Of a stretch of DNA of 64,000 bases, positions 1 to 12,675 are shown piece after piece (the first letter of the stretch is position 1; each line of letters starts with the position of its first letter). The DNA is taken from NCBI GenBank assembly GCA_030847615.1, contig JAUMIR010000003.1, forward strand, positions 76,270,001-76,334,000. Direction: 5' to 3'. Under the pieces are notes generated by a model. That model saw nothing but the letters and a program-made list of their open reading frames with translations. It had not been told where the DNA came from and searched no databases. Source of the stretch: Gambelia wislizenii. Taxonomy: Eukaryota; Chordata; Lepidosauria; Squamata; Crotaphytidae. The position numbers and the translations under genes were made by a program.

Positions 1-734
1 CTACTCAGAGGTTTCCATTCTCAGCATAAATGTGCACAGAGGAACTTGTAAATATGCATAGCAGATCCGTTAACATACAAAAATTGTGCAGATGAATTGG
101 CTATTCTAACAATTAAAACACGTATGTTTCTAACTAGATTGAGCATTTGAGCTACTCAGGAGCAGAATCAAAAACTCAGAGTCTGCTTATAGTGCTCAAA
201 CATGCTTTCCAATTGTACGAAGCAGTTATAAAATTAAGGATTTCTCTGATTTTCTTGATACATGTAAGGACATTGAGCAAGATCATGTCCTGTGACGCTT
301 GGTCTAGGAACTTTCCAAGGGTTTTGTGTTGCTGGTCAGAACATCATTTCCACATTATATATAGGATAAATTTCTATGATGATTGATTGACAGAGCCCAC
401 AGAATCTTTATTATTTTCACAATAATTCCTTTACTGGTTCATTGTATAATAGTTGACCTTTAAAAAAATCATATCCAGCCTTAATTATAATAAAACTTGC
501 CTTTCTTTGTAACCTGATAGACTTTTTCAGATGTAATGCTTAACTATGGTTTGGCATTATGTGAATCAGCCTCAGGATTGCACCTGCTCCTTTCTCTTCT
601 GTAATGTCTGCAAGGAGAGGGTTGTAAGCATCCAGTTCCACCTTTGAGTGAACCATGTTCACTGTTACTTTCAAGTTAGAGGTATAGTACTTCAGACAAG
701 CCAGGATCAAAACAAGGTTTATGAATCCCATCTT

Positions 735-815
735 ATAGTTTATTTAGTTAGTTATTTATACCCCGCTCTTCAGCCACAAGGCTATCAGAGTGGCTTACAA
801 ATTGTTTTAAGCAAT
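735..815 (-). mobile_element. L2-like LINE 3' end fragment
   Basis: Read on the minus strand, the segment has the common reptile LINE 3'-UTR pattern: a 'gtaagccactctga' box, a 'gcggggtataaataa' box, then an A/T-rich tail. Only the last 80 or so bases remain and no coding part is left. The family assignment rests on this 3' pattern alone. Confidence 0.5.
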
Positions 816-847
816 AGCTATTTATTCAATAGCCAGAATTTAAAGTA

Positions 848-1093
848 CAGTAAGACCTTCGTATCCACTGATCCACTGATTCAATTATGCCTGGGACACA
901 AAACAGCACACCTACCATAGAGTCTTCCTAGAAAATGTGTCCTCTCTAGCCATTTTCTACATCCTCCAAGGCCACTCTGTGGTGTTTTAAACCAGAAGTC
1001 CCATTATTTTCAATGGTGTTCACTATTATCCACAGTTTTCGGTATTCACGTTCCCCCCAGAACCAATCCCCAGTGGATACGGGGGTCCTACTG
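848..1093. mobile_element. pogo/Tigger-like MITE
   Basis: The element starts cagtaagaccttcgtatcca and ends with its inverted form (ggatacgggggtcctactg). TA dinucleotides on both sides fit a TA target duplication. Internal 'tatccac' and 'ggtattcac' boxes are typical of the Tigger/pogo non-autonomous families. At 246 bp it has no transposase and would depend on an enzyme supplied in trans. Confidence 0.7.
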
Positions 1094-2680
1094 TAACTAC
1101 AATTTTCCTAATTAAGACTGTAACAGGACATTCTGGTTTGGTTAGTGGAAAAAGGTGCATCTGATCTCCCAACAGCCTCACAATCTATATACATAGAGAC
1201 TGTGTATAGGGCATGTTGAAAGTAATTTGTTAAATAAAATCAAATAATGTTGGAATGGAAATACTTGAAATTAGCTCTTGTAAATTCCTGAGTGAATAGA
1301 GTTGTTTGCTTTATCTGAATTAGGAGTTTCTCTAGAAAGGCTTCTCAGCTGACAAAGCAAGAATTTGAACGTAAGCCTTCCTTGCCTATTCCACTTTTAA
1401 AATCTCTTTTCCATGTTGAATTGCTCCCAAGCTTTTGCTTACTGGGGAGAAACAGTATGGAGCAAGAAAGTCCAATGGCACAGCACTATATTTCTCTTTC
1501 AATGGACTTTGAAGAGAAACACTTCTGCAGAAAGTAAAATAGAAACTTCTGAAGAACCATATGGATGTGGTTTCATTTTCACTAAATTTCTGTATTGGCT
1601 TTTGTTGCAGAGTCCTTATAGAATGGGTACGACAGTGGCATTTTCACCATAAATGATTACCTCAAATTGTATCCACTTCATATGTACATTTTTAAAACAA
1701 CAGCAGCAGCAACAAATAGGCAGAACAAAAAAAATCCCAGTGGATCTATTACTTTTTGCCAGTGGGATACTTTTTAAAAATCCCAGTCAGTGTAACATAG
1801 ATTGTGATAAAAAATACCCCATGCTGTTTTCAGCAGCTTGTGATGTAGAGATGCAGGACGGATATATTCTGGTTGTCAGTAGTTTGGCCTTGTTGACTGG
1901 ATAGCATTATAAACCTCATTGGAATCAGGAATCACAACAAATATCCACAAAACTCTGACCCTAACTACTCCCTAACTGCATTGGTTACCCTAATGTTAAA
2001 CTTCAGTACATTTAAACTTCATTGGAGTCAACCACTCATGGCATACACTTTTTTTCTTTTTAAGTAATCCCATTGGATGAGGTTTAAGTGATCAGACAGA
2101 TCTAGTATATGTCATATCCTCTTGCATTCTGGGAATTTTAAGAATTGGAACAATTTCAACAATTCTTGAAAGGTTAAAAAAATAATGTGGGTCTGGACAG
2201 GGATTCCAGTGGTTGCAAAGTATAGCTTCATGTTTTTGTATATGTATGTCTCATCTAGGTCAGATAGGCTTCTTGGCTATATGTCTCCATTCATGCTTGA
2301 AACCAGGTATTTTCATAGGCAATTAAATTGGGCTAAGCTAATTGTCACAATCTATTCTGAATATAGAATTTAGGTTTGCTTCTCACACATTTGATTATTT
2401 GAGGGAGTAGAATATAGATTCCATACATTGACTAATATAATCAAAATGCCAAATAATTCATGTGTTATATAATAATTCAAAGTTAGGCCCCAGCAGAATT
2501 AAGATCTTAGCACAGACCTACCTACATGCCACAATGAAGAAAACCTGACTTTTGCCTGAAGGAAGGAGAGCTCTATGAAATTTGGGAAGCATCTGATCTT
2601 TCACCAATAAGAAATGCTCAACTGAATGCTGTTGCCTTTCCTACTTTGAAAATTACTAGGCTTCCAATGTGGCAAAATTG

Positions 2681-2710
2681 CATCATCATCATCATCATCA
2701 TTATCATCAT
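2681..2710. repeat. (CAT)n microsatellite
   Basis: About ten cat units, with one interruption near the 3' end. Confidence 0.9.
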
Positions 2711-4445
2711 TGATTATTTTCTTCCTGTATTTCTGTCTGCTCTCCCCTCTGTTCCTCCACCAGTCAAGAAAAAATAGCTTTGGTTTTTGTTTAGCACAAA
2801 GGTTAGAAAGGTTGCAGGGGGCACATAGCCCTCTCATAGGGGTGTCTTGTCAGAGCACAGCATGAAGGGCACAAACAGATCATAACCTTTAAATGAAAAT
2901 GCAATGGAGGGGAGAGATGAAAGCATTGAAACAAATTAGATACATCTATAGGGGGTGCTCAAGTGGAGAAAATTAGCATTTCTTCCTAATTGGAGTGCAG
3001 GGCATTCCATTACAAGGATTCATTACCAAGCAGAGAGTATACTGGGCCTCTTCACAGAATGCCTTAAAAAAAAAACACTTTCTGGCTTACATATTTATAA
3101 GTGTTTAAAAATAATGACTCAGGAGCTGGGGAGTTGGCATCTGTCATCCTGTGTCCGTAGGTATGTTAATTTCTTGGTTATTTGAACCTTCTACCAGACT
3201 GGAAAGGGGATGTTTCTATTCTTACTTCTGCACAAGGGGTGAATGGATTGGTCTGTTTCTAATCCATATCAGTTTTGTACATGTTCAGTTATAAATCTGT
3301 TCTGTCCCATATTTTGTAGGATTTTTAATATATATAAATTTTTAAATTATTTTCACCAAAAATAGGTACAGGTATGTTATGAGTTGAGAAATGCATTGCA
3401 CAATTTTGAAAACATGTACAATCCTGCCTTCTAGTCAGAATATTAGTCTTAGAAGGGCAAATAAGGTCAGCATGCTTAAAAATTCAGATCAAAGAAAATT
3501 CTCTAGCATCCTTTAATTATAGTAAATCACACTTGAGCAACAGGTGACTAAAAAGTCAATGGCATTTTAACATATAGGAAGCAGTAGGTATGAAAATGCT
3601 TGTTGCCAAACTACTATGTGTTCAGAAGCATCTTAAATCTTGAGACTGTCTAAATAACAGAAACCATATCTGAAACCTATTAAAATGATTTATAGAAAGT
3701 ATCTATCAGGGTGGTATGTAATGCTGTAATAAAGTCAGTGGAACTGGATTCATTTTAATCTTCATATTAAAGTTGGAAAGCGTGGTCTTCAAGGGGCCTA
3801 GGGTCCACAAAAATGGCCTTAGAGCCCTCACAATTCCCATTCTTGTGCTAGAAGGTTGTTGCTATGTCTGGACAAGATACCATAAGAATGAGCAGCAGTG
3901 AGCCTGGGGCTTTTATGCTCCATTTCCTCTTCTCTTCCAGCAAAGCTGCAAAAAGAGAGGCCAGAACCTTTCAGATCTAGTTTTGATTAACCACAGCTCA
4001 CTGTGCTTAAGGTATCACTTGAATCCTAAACTGTGGACAATGTTATCTATGGTTTATTTAAGCAAGCCATCTTCATAACCAATGATTTCAAGCTGACTTC
4101 CTTAAACCAATCTTAATTTACATTCAACACTGGTTTTGACCTAACAAACTGCAATTAATTTAAAATAGATGTGAAAGCTTTTGAATTCCTCCTCACAACC
4201 ATGCCACATGAGTATGAAGGCGTACACAAGCCTGAGGGTCATCATGCCTTGTTCTTGTCATCTAAAACTAAAGTTTGGGGTAGGGTGAATAACCTGGCAC
4301 CCTTCACCTGTTTTGTACATCAGCTACCACAATACCTGGCCATTGTCCGTGTTGGCTAGGCTTTATGGGAATTGTAGTATGAAGCATTTTGATGGGTAGC
4401 AGGTCATCTATTGGTGGTTTAGAGTGACACCCAAAGTGAGTTCTT

Positions 4446-4483
4446 ATCATCATCATCAGCAGCAGCAGCAACAACAGCAACAA
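4446..4483. repeat. (CAT)n(CAG)n(CAA)n compound microsatellite
   Basis: Consecutive runs of cat, cag and caa units; non-coding. Confidence 0.85.
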
Positions 4484-5422
4484 AATTATGTAACATAAAT
4501 GTGTCTAATAGCCTTAGCATACAGTGTTCTGTTTTACCATTGACTATCTTACAAATGCTGGAAACGCATCTGAGAAACTTCATTTTGTTATGCTTTTTGC
4601 TTCCATTCTGCTAGTATCCTGGTGCCTGTATTGTCCCCTCCTAACTTTGCACCTTAGTGTCTTTGTCATTTTGCAGTAGTGGTATAGTGTATGAGATAGG
4701 ATAGGCTGCAAGCACAAGCCCTGGCTAAGTTGCAAATCTACAGGGAATGAATGGTTCACAAAAGCTGCCATTTTAATTAAAGAATGCTCTAAGGGGCATC
4801 CAAATGGATGTTTTACTCCAGTTTGTGGGACTGTTGGTCATGGGACTGTGCAGGTTACTTTGTTGTAATCCAAACAATGCACATGCTGCATTCCTCATTT
4901 ACTGTAGAAACAATCCTGGCCCAGGTTGTTTCACTCCAAAATTATTCTGGCAAGATTTGTTGTCAGACACTGATCTCCTTTTGAGGGGGTATGAATTTTG
5001 CATGTATTACGTTTTACTGCTGAGGGGTGTCCAGTGAAGTACATGATGATCGAATAACTGTCAGTGGCTGCTTCCTTCTTATCACCTCCTTTCTTTCCTC
5101 ATTTTGATTTCTGGTAGCTATCTAGGTGTTCTTTGCTGCCAAAACAGGTATTCATATTCAGTGATAGTCAGAGCCCCCACCCCCACCCCTGGTACTTCTT
5201 CCAGAGTTCATCCCTAATTCTTTAAATCACTTCCTCTGACAAGAGAGGTTGAATTTTATCTCCTTTACGACATTCTGTAGTTCATTTCATAGGAGGTAAT
5301 TGTGCATCAGCAGATGCCCTAGGGGCAGGGGGAAGCCACTGTTCTGCTAAGTATATATACTGATCCTGTATTCCCTGCATTCATCCAAAATTAGCTCAAA
5401 TTGTTTACTATGCTGGCATGGT

Positions 5423-5610
5423 TTGTTGTGGCTGCATGCCTTCAATTCGCTTCCTACTTACGGTGACCCTAAGGTGAACCTATCACAGAGTTTTCTTGGC
5501 AAGATTTGACCAAAGTAGGATGGCCACAGCCTTCCTCTGAGGCTGAGAGAGTATGACTTGCCCACGATTGATCACCCAATTAGTTTCAATGGCCAAATGG
5601 AGATATGCTT
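5423..5610 (-). mobile_element. tRNA-derived squamate SINE, 5'-truncated
   Basis: On the minus strand the segment contains the conserved SINE body: 'cactctctcagcctcaga'-type, 'atcttgccaagaaaac' and 'gtgccttcaa' blocks, matching the full copies at 24976 and 46893. The tRNA-like head is almost entirely missing. The opposing ORFs seen across this region are by-products of the repeat. Confidence 0.75.
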
Positions 5611-6282
5611 TGCCATTTTTTCTTCCAGAAGCCTCACCTGGAAGATGGTCAACTATTGCCATCTGTGGGCTGTGCAATAACATCTCTTTTTTGTGGGTTT
5701 TTAACTTACTTGCTCCCCTAGTTTTGATTTTGTGGTTTTTCCCTTTCCACTCTCTGTCATTTTTTCCATTGGCAGGAAAAATTAACAAGGTATCCCAACA
5801 CTCACCAGGGAACATGGGATGGGGAAGTGGCAATTTTATTGATGAAAAAGTGCCACCCCTTCAGCAAGTGTGGAAGGGACTCACACAGTTGTAGGGACAT
5901 CAGGAGTTCTTCATTTGGATGCCACAGATGACTTGTAATGTTGTGGAACATGATGAGGAGAAAATGGCATATTGTATATAAGGAAAATGAAGAGTGAAAA
6001 TCAATATCCATTTGTGTTTCTCCTGAAATTGTGTTTCCCATTTAAAATAATCTACAGTATAAGTTAATTTTATATGGTTGAATAATATGTATAAAACCCT
6101 TAGAATTTCTACATGCTGCTTCTGTTTGACCCCATTGAAGCACAACCCCAGTAACAATCACATAATCATTCTTGTTGTATATTGGAACAGTACCGTATAT
6201 CAAGAAGATGTTTGCTTCTAATTTAAACAAGAAGTGATTTAGCACAAAGTTTATATGTTTAATCTATCAGGCAGGAATTCCT

Positions 6283-6718
6283 TAATTCAAACCTCAATAA
6301 TTTCCAGGACTGAGGTCCACAGAAGGGGCCCTCCTCTGTGTCCCACCAGCAAGACCAATATACTATGGTGGGACATGGGAGAGGGCCTTCTCAGATGTGG
6401 CACCCCGAATTGTGGTATTCCCTCCCCTTGAAGGTGCAATTGGTGCCAACACTGATTTCATTTAGGCTCCAAGTAAGTACTTGGCTGTTCGTCAAGGCCT
6501 TTAGGTATCATTGATTCGTGTCAAGTGCTGATGTACATAGTTTTAAAATTTTTAATCTTCTATGCCTGTTTTAACTCGTTATTATGCTTTTAGTATATGC
6601 AAAAAAATTATTTAAAACTGTTTTAGCTTATTTGTTTTAATTTGACTTGTAAGCTGCCCTGAGATCTTTTTTTGATGTAGGGTAGGGTAGAAATATTTTG
6701 ATAAAACAAATAAATAAA
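6283..6718 (+). mobile_element. L2-like LINE 3' end
   Basis: The first part retains a decayed ORF2 C-terminus: 'gagagggccttctcagatgtggc' corresponds to the RAFSxxAP stretch seen in the fuller copy at 10705-11385. A long 3' UTR follows, ending in 'gtaagctgccctgagatc', a 'gtagggtagaaatattttgat' box and an (aaat)n tail. The segment has many stops and is an ancient fragment. Confidence 0.65.
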
Positions 6719-8463
6719 AAATACTCTGGTTTCTCTTCAGATCATATAAATCTTTCGCCTTTAAAACAAATAAATAAAAGCTTACCTTGGTTGTGACCCT
6801 GCTAGGTAGACTTCAATATGATATTATTCTTTCAATCTTATTCTTTCAATGTTCTTCGGTAACATTGGAAGAATAGTATTAACTTACCATAGACAACAGT
6901 TTTAAGAATTACTAAGAGAATGTTTGCAAGATATTTCAGATATTAAAAAAGCCCTAAATAAATATGAAGAATCAGTCGATTCAAAGCACCTATAGGATGG
7001 TGACCATATGGTTCAATTTATAAAAGTTTTTCATCTATTATTTTTTTAAAAATTATATACAGCTCTTCATTTAAAAAAAAAACACAAACTTTTTCACAAT
7101 ACAGAATCAGAGTATAGTAAAAACAATGATAAAACATTATTGTTTAAAATTAGATAGGGCAACATCCATTGGTGGACTTCTGGTGGAAAGGCAGAATGCA
7201 GCAAAATGTAAAGGATGGGCAGTCCCCCTCCTTCCTCCAGCCTCATATGTGCTGCCAAAACCAGCTCTAGAGTGCTGGGATATCCTCCAGAAGCAGTTTT
7301 CAGGCTGTGTGGAGTGTTGCAGGAGAGAGTGGAAGGGAAGAGAAGGAAGTGTAATTGCAGTTGTCAGCATAACACTGGGTTAAACCCGTAATTCAAAATA
7401 TTTGGGATATCAAGCAAAATGAGCAGTTTGTAGAATGTCCAAGCAAGCAAATGCGTTTCCAGTTGTTGGCAGAAGGTCTCCACTTTGTGAGCCCACTTGA
7501 TTTCAAGGGGAAGAGCATTCATTCCACATGGGGAATGCCACAACAGAAACACAATGGAGATCATCAAGTCCTTTTTAATGTATATATATTATATATATGG
7601 TTTCCCCACCTACACAGAACTTTATTCCAAACTCTCTAGAGCTGAGCAAATGGTGGGATTTCCCCAAACTGTGATGTGGTCACCACTGCATGCACTTAAC
7701 TCTTCACAAGACTTCTTTTTAAGGATTGGGTTTTATGTAGAATTCATGCTGGTCATTGAATGAGTGTGCATACACAAGTAAATATCTCTCAACATTTTCT
7801 TTGTCTTGTATCTTATCCATTCTCCCATGCCATAAAAGTTGGCAGTACCTGTGTTTCTCAGCTTTTCCATGTGCTGGAGGAAAGTTAGATGAAATGAAGA
7901 CCATTCCATGGTTGGCGGACACAGGCTGCTAATTGGAGGGAGAGGCCCCATTTCCTCTTGAAAGTTCAGGCTGGACAGAGGTGACGAATGAGTTGGAGAT
8001 TTATTAGTACATGGTTGGGGGCTTAAAAACTAGCACCAGCAGCTTGCTTTCTTCAGAAGAGAAGGCAGGAACCAGTACCTGCTGCTCCTCCCCTGTTCCA
8101 GAAAGAGGGATGAAGAAAGAAAAGGGGATAATTGGAAGGAGCAGCTTGTTTGAACATAACCACAAGGCTGCTTTTAATTCTTGGTCTCTTGTATTTTGAG
8201 ACTCTGACATTTCAAAGTGAAGGGCACCTCTTTGGTGTCACACCTGTTGCTTGCATTGTAGGGAACCTACATTTCTGTCGTTTGTGTGTCTAAATCCTCT
8301 GACTATATTAGTTACTGTGGCATTGAAGCATACCATTCTGTTACCCTCTCTCCCTCTTCACCCTTAGAAAGGAAAATATTGTGGCACACCAGCCTTGTGC
8401 TTTTTGGCTTTGAAACCCTTTTGCTACATCCAGACTAGTTAAGGATATGAAGCTCTCTCTCTT

Positions 8464-9217
8464 GGGGTTCGTTTACACGGGCAAATATTCGCCTAAATGT
8501 AGAGCAAAGATAGGTCATTGTTCCCACGGATCGCACCACAGCATCGCCTCATTCAGAAGGGGGGGGGGGAAGGTAAAACACCCAAATATAGCGTGACAAG
8601 GGATGTTGCTACTTTTGCTGAGTTATTTGCAAAGTATTGCATTATTGCTAGTGTAAACAACCTTTTCACTAAGGGCTGCAGCAGAGCTGCACTGTGATTG
8701 GTTGTTATGATGAAGGGGTGGGCTTAAAAGAGGTGGAGTGAGGGAGGGAGATTCAGTAGCAATTAAGAAATTTTGAAAAATCCTCTCTGCTATTTTGCAA
8801 GTCTGTGTGAATCCAGTTTGCCAAGAAAAAGGATTCCCAAATCCTTTCAGTCAGGGAAGATCTGTTCCCCACATAAAGCCCCTCCTCTTTCTCCTCAACT
8901 GTCATCGCTGTGTCTCTGCTTGGTGGGGGGAGAGAGAGAGAGAGAAACTTTGATCTTCCCCCCTGCTATTTTGGCAGTCTGTGACTCTTATTTAGCAAGA
9001 AAATGCAGGCTTCCAATCCTTTCAGTCACGGAGGATCTATCCTCCTCCCCATAAAGCCCTCCTCTGCTTGGTCTCTGCTTGGGAGGCCATGCCCCCGCAC
9101 CTTTGCCAGTCTGAACCATAAAGCAAAATAGTAAACAAAAGTAACTGACTGGCACAGATGCGGAAAAGAACTAAAGCGCAATTTGCCGCAATAAATCTGC
9201 CATGTAAATGAACCCTG
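8464..9217. mobile_element. 754-bp non-autonomous TIR DNA element (possibly hAT)
   Basis: The left end (ggggttcgtttacacggg) and the inverted right end (agggttcatttacatggc) form terminal inverted repeats. The interior carries a diverged direct repeat with a period near 176 bp: 'ctgctattttgcaagtctgtg' at 8787 recurs as 'ctgctattttggcagtctgtg' at 8963, each followed by 'aatcctttcagtca' and 'ccataaagccc' blocks. No transposase ORF exists. I could not define a target duplication, so membership in hAT is only a suggestion from the CAGGG-like terminus. Confidence 0.5.
8931..8945. repeat. (GA)n microsatellite
   Basis: Short run of ga units after a G tract, inside the TIR element at 8464-9217. Confidence 0.8.
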
Positions 9218-9499
9218 GGTTTTACTCCTGTTAAACATCCCCACTTCCCACCCCACATCTTGCCCTTTTTCTACAGTGGAAATTAAGGCAATCTCCACAG
9301 TGTTTCCAGGTACTAACAAACCTGCTTAACTACAGTAAAATTGTACCATCATGTACTTTCAAGTCTTCCTTGTGATGGTTTGTTGCTCCTTGTATTGCAG
9401 TTGAGTCTACTTGTTGGGAGAGTATCAAATTCTGCATCAGAAAAGATCCAACAGAGGTTTCTCAGCATAGATTTTACAGCCAAAATTTTGCATAATATT

Positions 9500-9729
9500 C
9501 AATGGGCCCTCAGTATCTGCTGGGGTTTGGTTCCAGGACCCCCATGGATACCAAAATCCATGGATGCTCAAGTCCCATTATATACAGTGGTGTATTAAAA
9601 TTGTGCCCCTTATATAAAATGGTGAACAGCAAAGTTTCCTTTCTGGAATCTCTCCCCCCCCCCCAATATTTTCAAGCCATGGTTGGTTGAATCCGTGCAC
9701 GCAGAACCTGTGGTATTGAAGGCTGAGTA
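9500..9729. mobile_element. pogo/Tigger-like MITE
   Basis: The start 'caatgggccctcagtatctg', the internal boxes 'ggtttggttccaggaccccc' and 'aagtcccattatata' and the terminus 'ttgaaggctgagta' match the copies at 30333, 40369 and 52483. No coding capacity is seen. Confidence 0.75.
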
Positions 9730-10276
9730 TATTTTGTTGCCAGGATTCAGGCACTGAGGAAATTTTGGTTATGATTGCCCACTGGAATGAGAACAAATGT
9801 CTTGTGGTATGTATCACAGGACCTTTTAATTCTGTAGTGGTTAATTATCATTTTCTTTAAACCTGCTACAAAGGAACCCCTTTTTACTTATGTCATGTAT
9901 ACTTGGATTTTACAAGAAGCGGATATTAACAAAATACTGAATCAGGTTTTTTTTTCTTGAGTGATACAGTGCTGTAAGCACAGAATTTTGTTCCTGCCCA
10001 GTGTAATACAACCTGAATATTCTGGATGCAGGAAGGATCAAATTTGATTAGAAATACCTTGTCATGAGAAAATGATTGGCAAGGCCATGTTGTGGGAACC
10101 ACTTTAAATGCTGGGCATTGCTTCAAGAATGAGTCCAGTCCTTTTATTATTATTTGTAAAATAGCCATCTAAAGTGGTCATCACCACTATTTGTGCTTAC
10201 AGATTTTGCACTTGTGCAGTAGCAAGTCCAGGTGCTGTGGTTTAGAGGAAGAATGCAACACAAAAACAAGCAACAC

Positions 10277-10409
10277 CCCTGCATGGTGTAATGGTTTGAG
10301 TGTTGGCCTAGAACTCTAGAAGCCAGAGTTAGATTTCCCACTTGGCCCTGGAAGCCCACTTGGGTAACATTTGGCACATCACACTCTCTCAGCCTCAGGT
10401 GAAGGCAAA
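10277..10409 (+). mobile_element. tRNA-derived SINE, left half (split by LINE)
   Basis: The tRNA-like head is recognisable: 'atggtgtaatggtttgagtg' contains the A-box region and 'ccagagttagatttccc' corresponds to the B-box region. The body follows up to 'gcctcaggtgaaggcaaa', where the sequence stops matching and the LINE tail begins. The missing right half resumes at 12580. Confidence 0.75.
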
Positions 10410-10411
10410 TG

Positions 10412-10435
10412 ATAATAATAATAATAATAATAATA
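10412..10435. repeat. (ATA)n microsatellite, LINE 3' tail
   Basis: Eight ata/taa units that mark the 3' end of the minus-strand L2-like LINE. Confidence 0.9.
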
Positions 10436-10679
10436 GTTTATTTTACCCCGCCCCTCTGTTAAAAACAATTGGGGCGGCTTCCAACAATTAAAATGCAACA
10501 ATGCTGACTAAAATCCCTAAGCACCACCCATCCCCACCCTCCCCCATAAAAAGATATTAAACTAGTATAAAATTAAAAACCATCTAACTAAAATCACATA
10601 AAAATCAAATACAAGCAAGACTAAAACAGGCCAGGAGATGCAGCTCCGGAGGCTGGGATCTAATCAGGAAAGGCTTGCC

Positions 10680-12575
10680 GAAAGAGATCCGTCTTTAGTG
10701 CTTTTTAAAAACTACTCAAGCTTGTCATCTGACAGATCTCATTCGGCAGGCCATTCCATAATTTGGGGGCAATTACCGAAAAGGCCCTCTGGGAGGTTGC
10801 AGACAGCCTAGATTTTTGTGGCTGAAGCAAATTCCTCCCAGAGGACTGGAATGTGCGGGAAGGATTGTATGGGAGGAGGTGATTCCGAAGATAAGTTGGA
10901 CCCAAGCCATTTAGGGCTTTAAAGGTAATAACCAACACCTTATACTGGGCCCAGAAACTGATAGGCAGCCAGTGGAGAGATTTTAATACTGGATTTATAT
11001 GGTCTCTCTGAGATGTTCCCGAGACCACTCTGGCTGGCATATTTTCTACCAACTGAAGTTTCCAGACCAAGCACAAGGGTCGCCCCATGTAGAGCGCATT
11101 GCAGAAATCTAGACGAGAGGTTACCAGCATGTGCACCACAGTCTCGAGATCCCTTACTTCCAGGAAAGGGCACAGCTGGTATATCAACCAAAGCTGATAA
11201 CAGGTGCTCCTGACCGTCGCATTCTGCTGACTAGTCATCTGAAGCGATGAATCAAGGACCACCCCCAGACTGCAAACACAGTCCTTAACAGAGAGTGTGA
11301 CACCATCCAGGACTGGAGGTTGCAGCCCAACTCCTGTGAGCACCTCCATTTTGTCCAGATTTAATTTCAGTCTGTTTTTCCTCATTCAGCCCATTACTGC
11401 TTTAAGACAGTCATTAAGAGGAGAGACACCACCGGAATTCAAGGCCGATGATCGGGACAAGGAGAAATAGATCTGGGTGTCATCAGCGTACTGATAACAC
11501 CCAGCCCCATAACTCCAAATAATCTCACCCAGCGGCTTCATATAGATGTTAAACAGCATTGGGGACAGGATGGCACCTTGTGGAACGCCACAAGTAAGGT
11601 CCTTTCTGCTGGAGCAGCTGTCCTTGAGCAGCACCATCTGGGACCTGCCCGAGAGGAAGGACCAGAACCACTGGAGTGCAGTGCCTCTGATCCCTAACCT
11701 ACTCAGGCAATCCAGGAGGATGCTATGATCTATCGTATCGAAAGCCGCTGAGAGGTCTAGAAGCACCAATAGGGACACATTACCCCTGTCGATGCTTAGA
11801 CGCAGTTCATCGATCAAGGCAACCATGGCAGTCTCAACTCCAAATCCCGTTCTAAAGCCAGTTTGAAATGGGTCTAGATAATCGGTTTCATCCAAGACCA
11901 CTTGGAGTTGAAGAGCAACTGCTCTCTCGATCACTTTGCTCAAGAATGGTAACATAGAAACCGGCCTATAGTTGTTCATGTCCAGGGGGTCCAGGGAAGT
12001 TTTTTTCAGGAGTGGTCTAACCGCCGCTTCCTTTAAAGAGGATAGAACACACCCTTCCCTGAGGGATGCATTGATGATGTCCTTAAGGAACACCTTCAAA
12101 GCACACACACACCCGGATGGCCAGCCATGAAGGACAAGGATTGAGGGGGCAGGTCATCTTCCTCACTCTACCAAGTAGCTTGTCCACGTCCTCGGTACTC
12201 ATGGATTGAAATTGATCCAGTAAACTTACATCAACAGAGTTGCTGGACACCTTGTCAATTGTTTCTATCAAAATATTGGCATTTATGTCAGCTCTTATCC
12301 GAGATTTTATCTGCAAAGAAGTTGTTAAAAGCGTCACAGCAGGCCGTTGTTGGGTTAAGCAACGGGTTCTGCGCAGGTATAACCTGTGTCATCTTCCTTA
12401 CCACCCTAAACAGCTCTGCTGGATGGGACTCTGCAGACGCAATATGTGCAGAGGAGAAGGATCTCTGTGCTGCACGTATTGCCTCTCGATAGGACCAAAG
12501 AAAGTTCCTATGAAGAGTCCTGTTGGATAAGAGTCGAGTTTTCCACCAGTTGCGCTCTAGTCCAGCCCGCTTCAT
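10680..12575 (-). pseudogene. L2-like LINE ORF2 reverse transcriptase, broken
   Basis: From the 5' side (12575 downward), the linker after the endonuclease is read in one frame (12575-12288). The stretch entering RT follows (12337-12083), then the RT core (12108-11386) with NYRPVSMLPFLSK, the motif-A peptide LVLLDLSAAFDTIDH, CGVPQGA and the catalytic YADD at 11479-11490. The thumb and C-terminal domain follow (11385-10705) with HINPVLKSLHWLPI and RAFSVIAPKLWN. Damage: frame changes near 12300 and at the (ac) run near 12100, a TGA at 11386-11388 where relatives have Trp, and a TAA just after SLSSF near 10705. The catalytic residues are intact but the frame is not, so the copy should be inactive. 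Confidence 0.85.
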
Positions 12576-12579
12576 TCAG

Positions 12580-12675
12580 AGGCAAACCCCTCTGAACAAA
12601 TCTTGCCAAGAAAACCCCATGATAAGTTCACTTTGGGTTGGAAGTGACTTGAAGGCACATAGCAACAACAAAAAT
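12580..12675 (+). mobile_element. tRNA-derived SINE, right half (split by LINE)
   Basis: Resumes the SINE body with 'ggcaaacccctctgaac', 'atcttgccaagaaaacccca' and 'gacttgaaggcacatagcaa', ending in a 'caacaacaaaa' tail. Together with 10277-10409 it makes one near-complete SINE. Confidence 0.8.

Larger units (their letters stand above)
10410..12579 (-). mobile_element. 5'-truncated L2-clade LINE inserted in a SINE
   Basis: A minus-strand non-LTR retrotransposon of about 2.17 kb. It has a (TTA)n-type 3' tail at 10412-10435, a 3' UTR to about 10700, then an ORF2 remnant running from the region after the endonuclease through the whole reverse transcriptase to the C-terminus. The endonuclease and the 5' end are missing, as expected from incomplete target-primed reverse transcription. 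It sits between the two halves of one SINE and is flanked by 'aggcaaa' on both sides (10403-10409 and 12580-12586), a probable short target duplication. RT wording such as NYRPVSMLPFLSKV and YADDTQIY is typical of the L2 clade rather than CR1. Confidence 0.85.
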
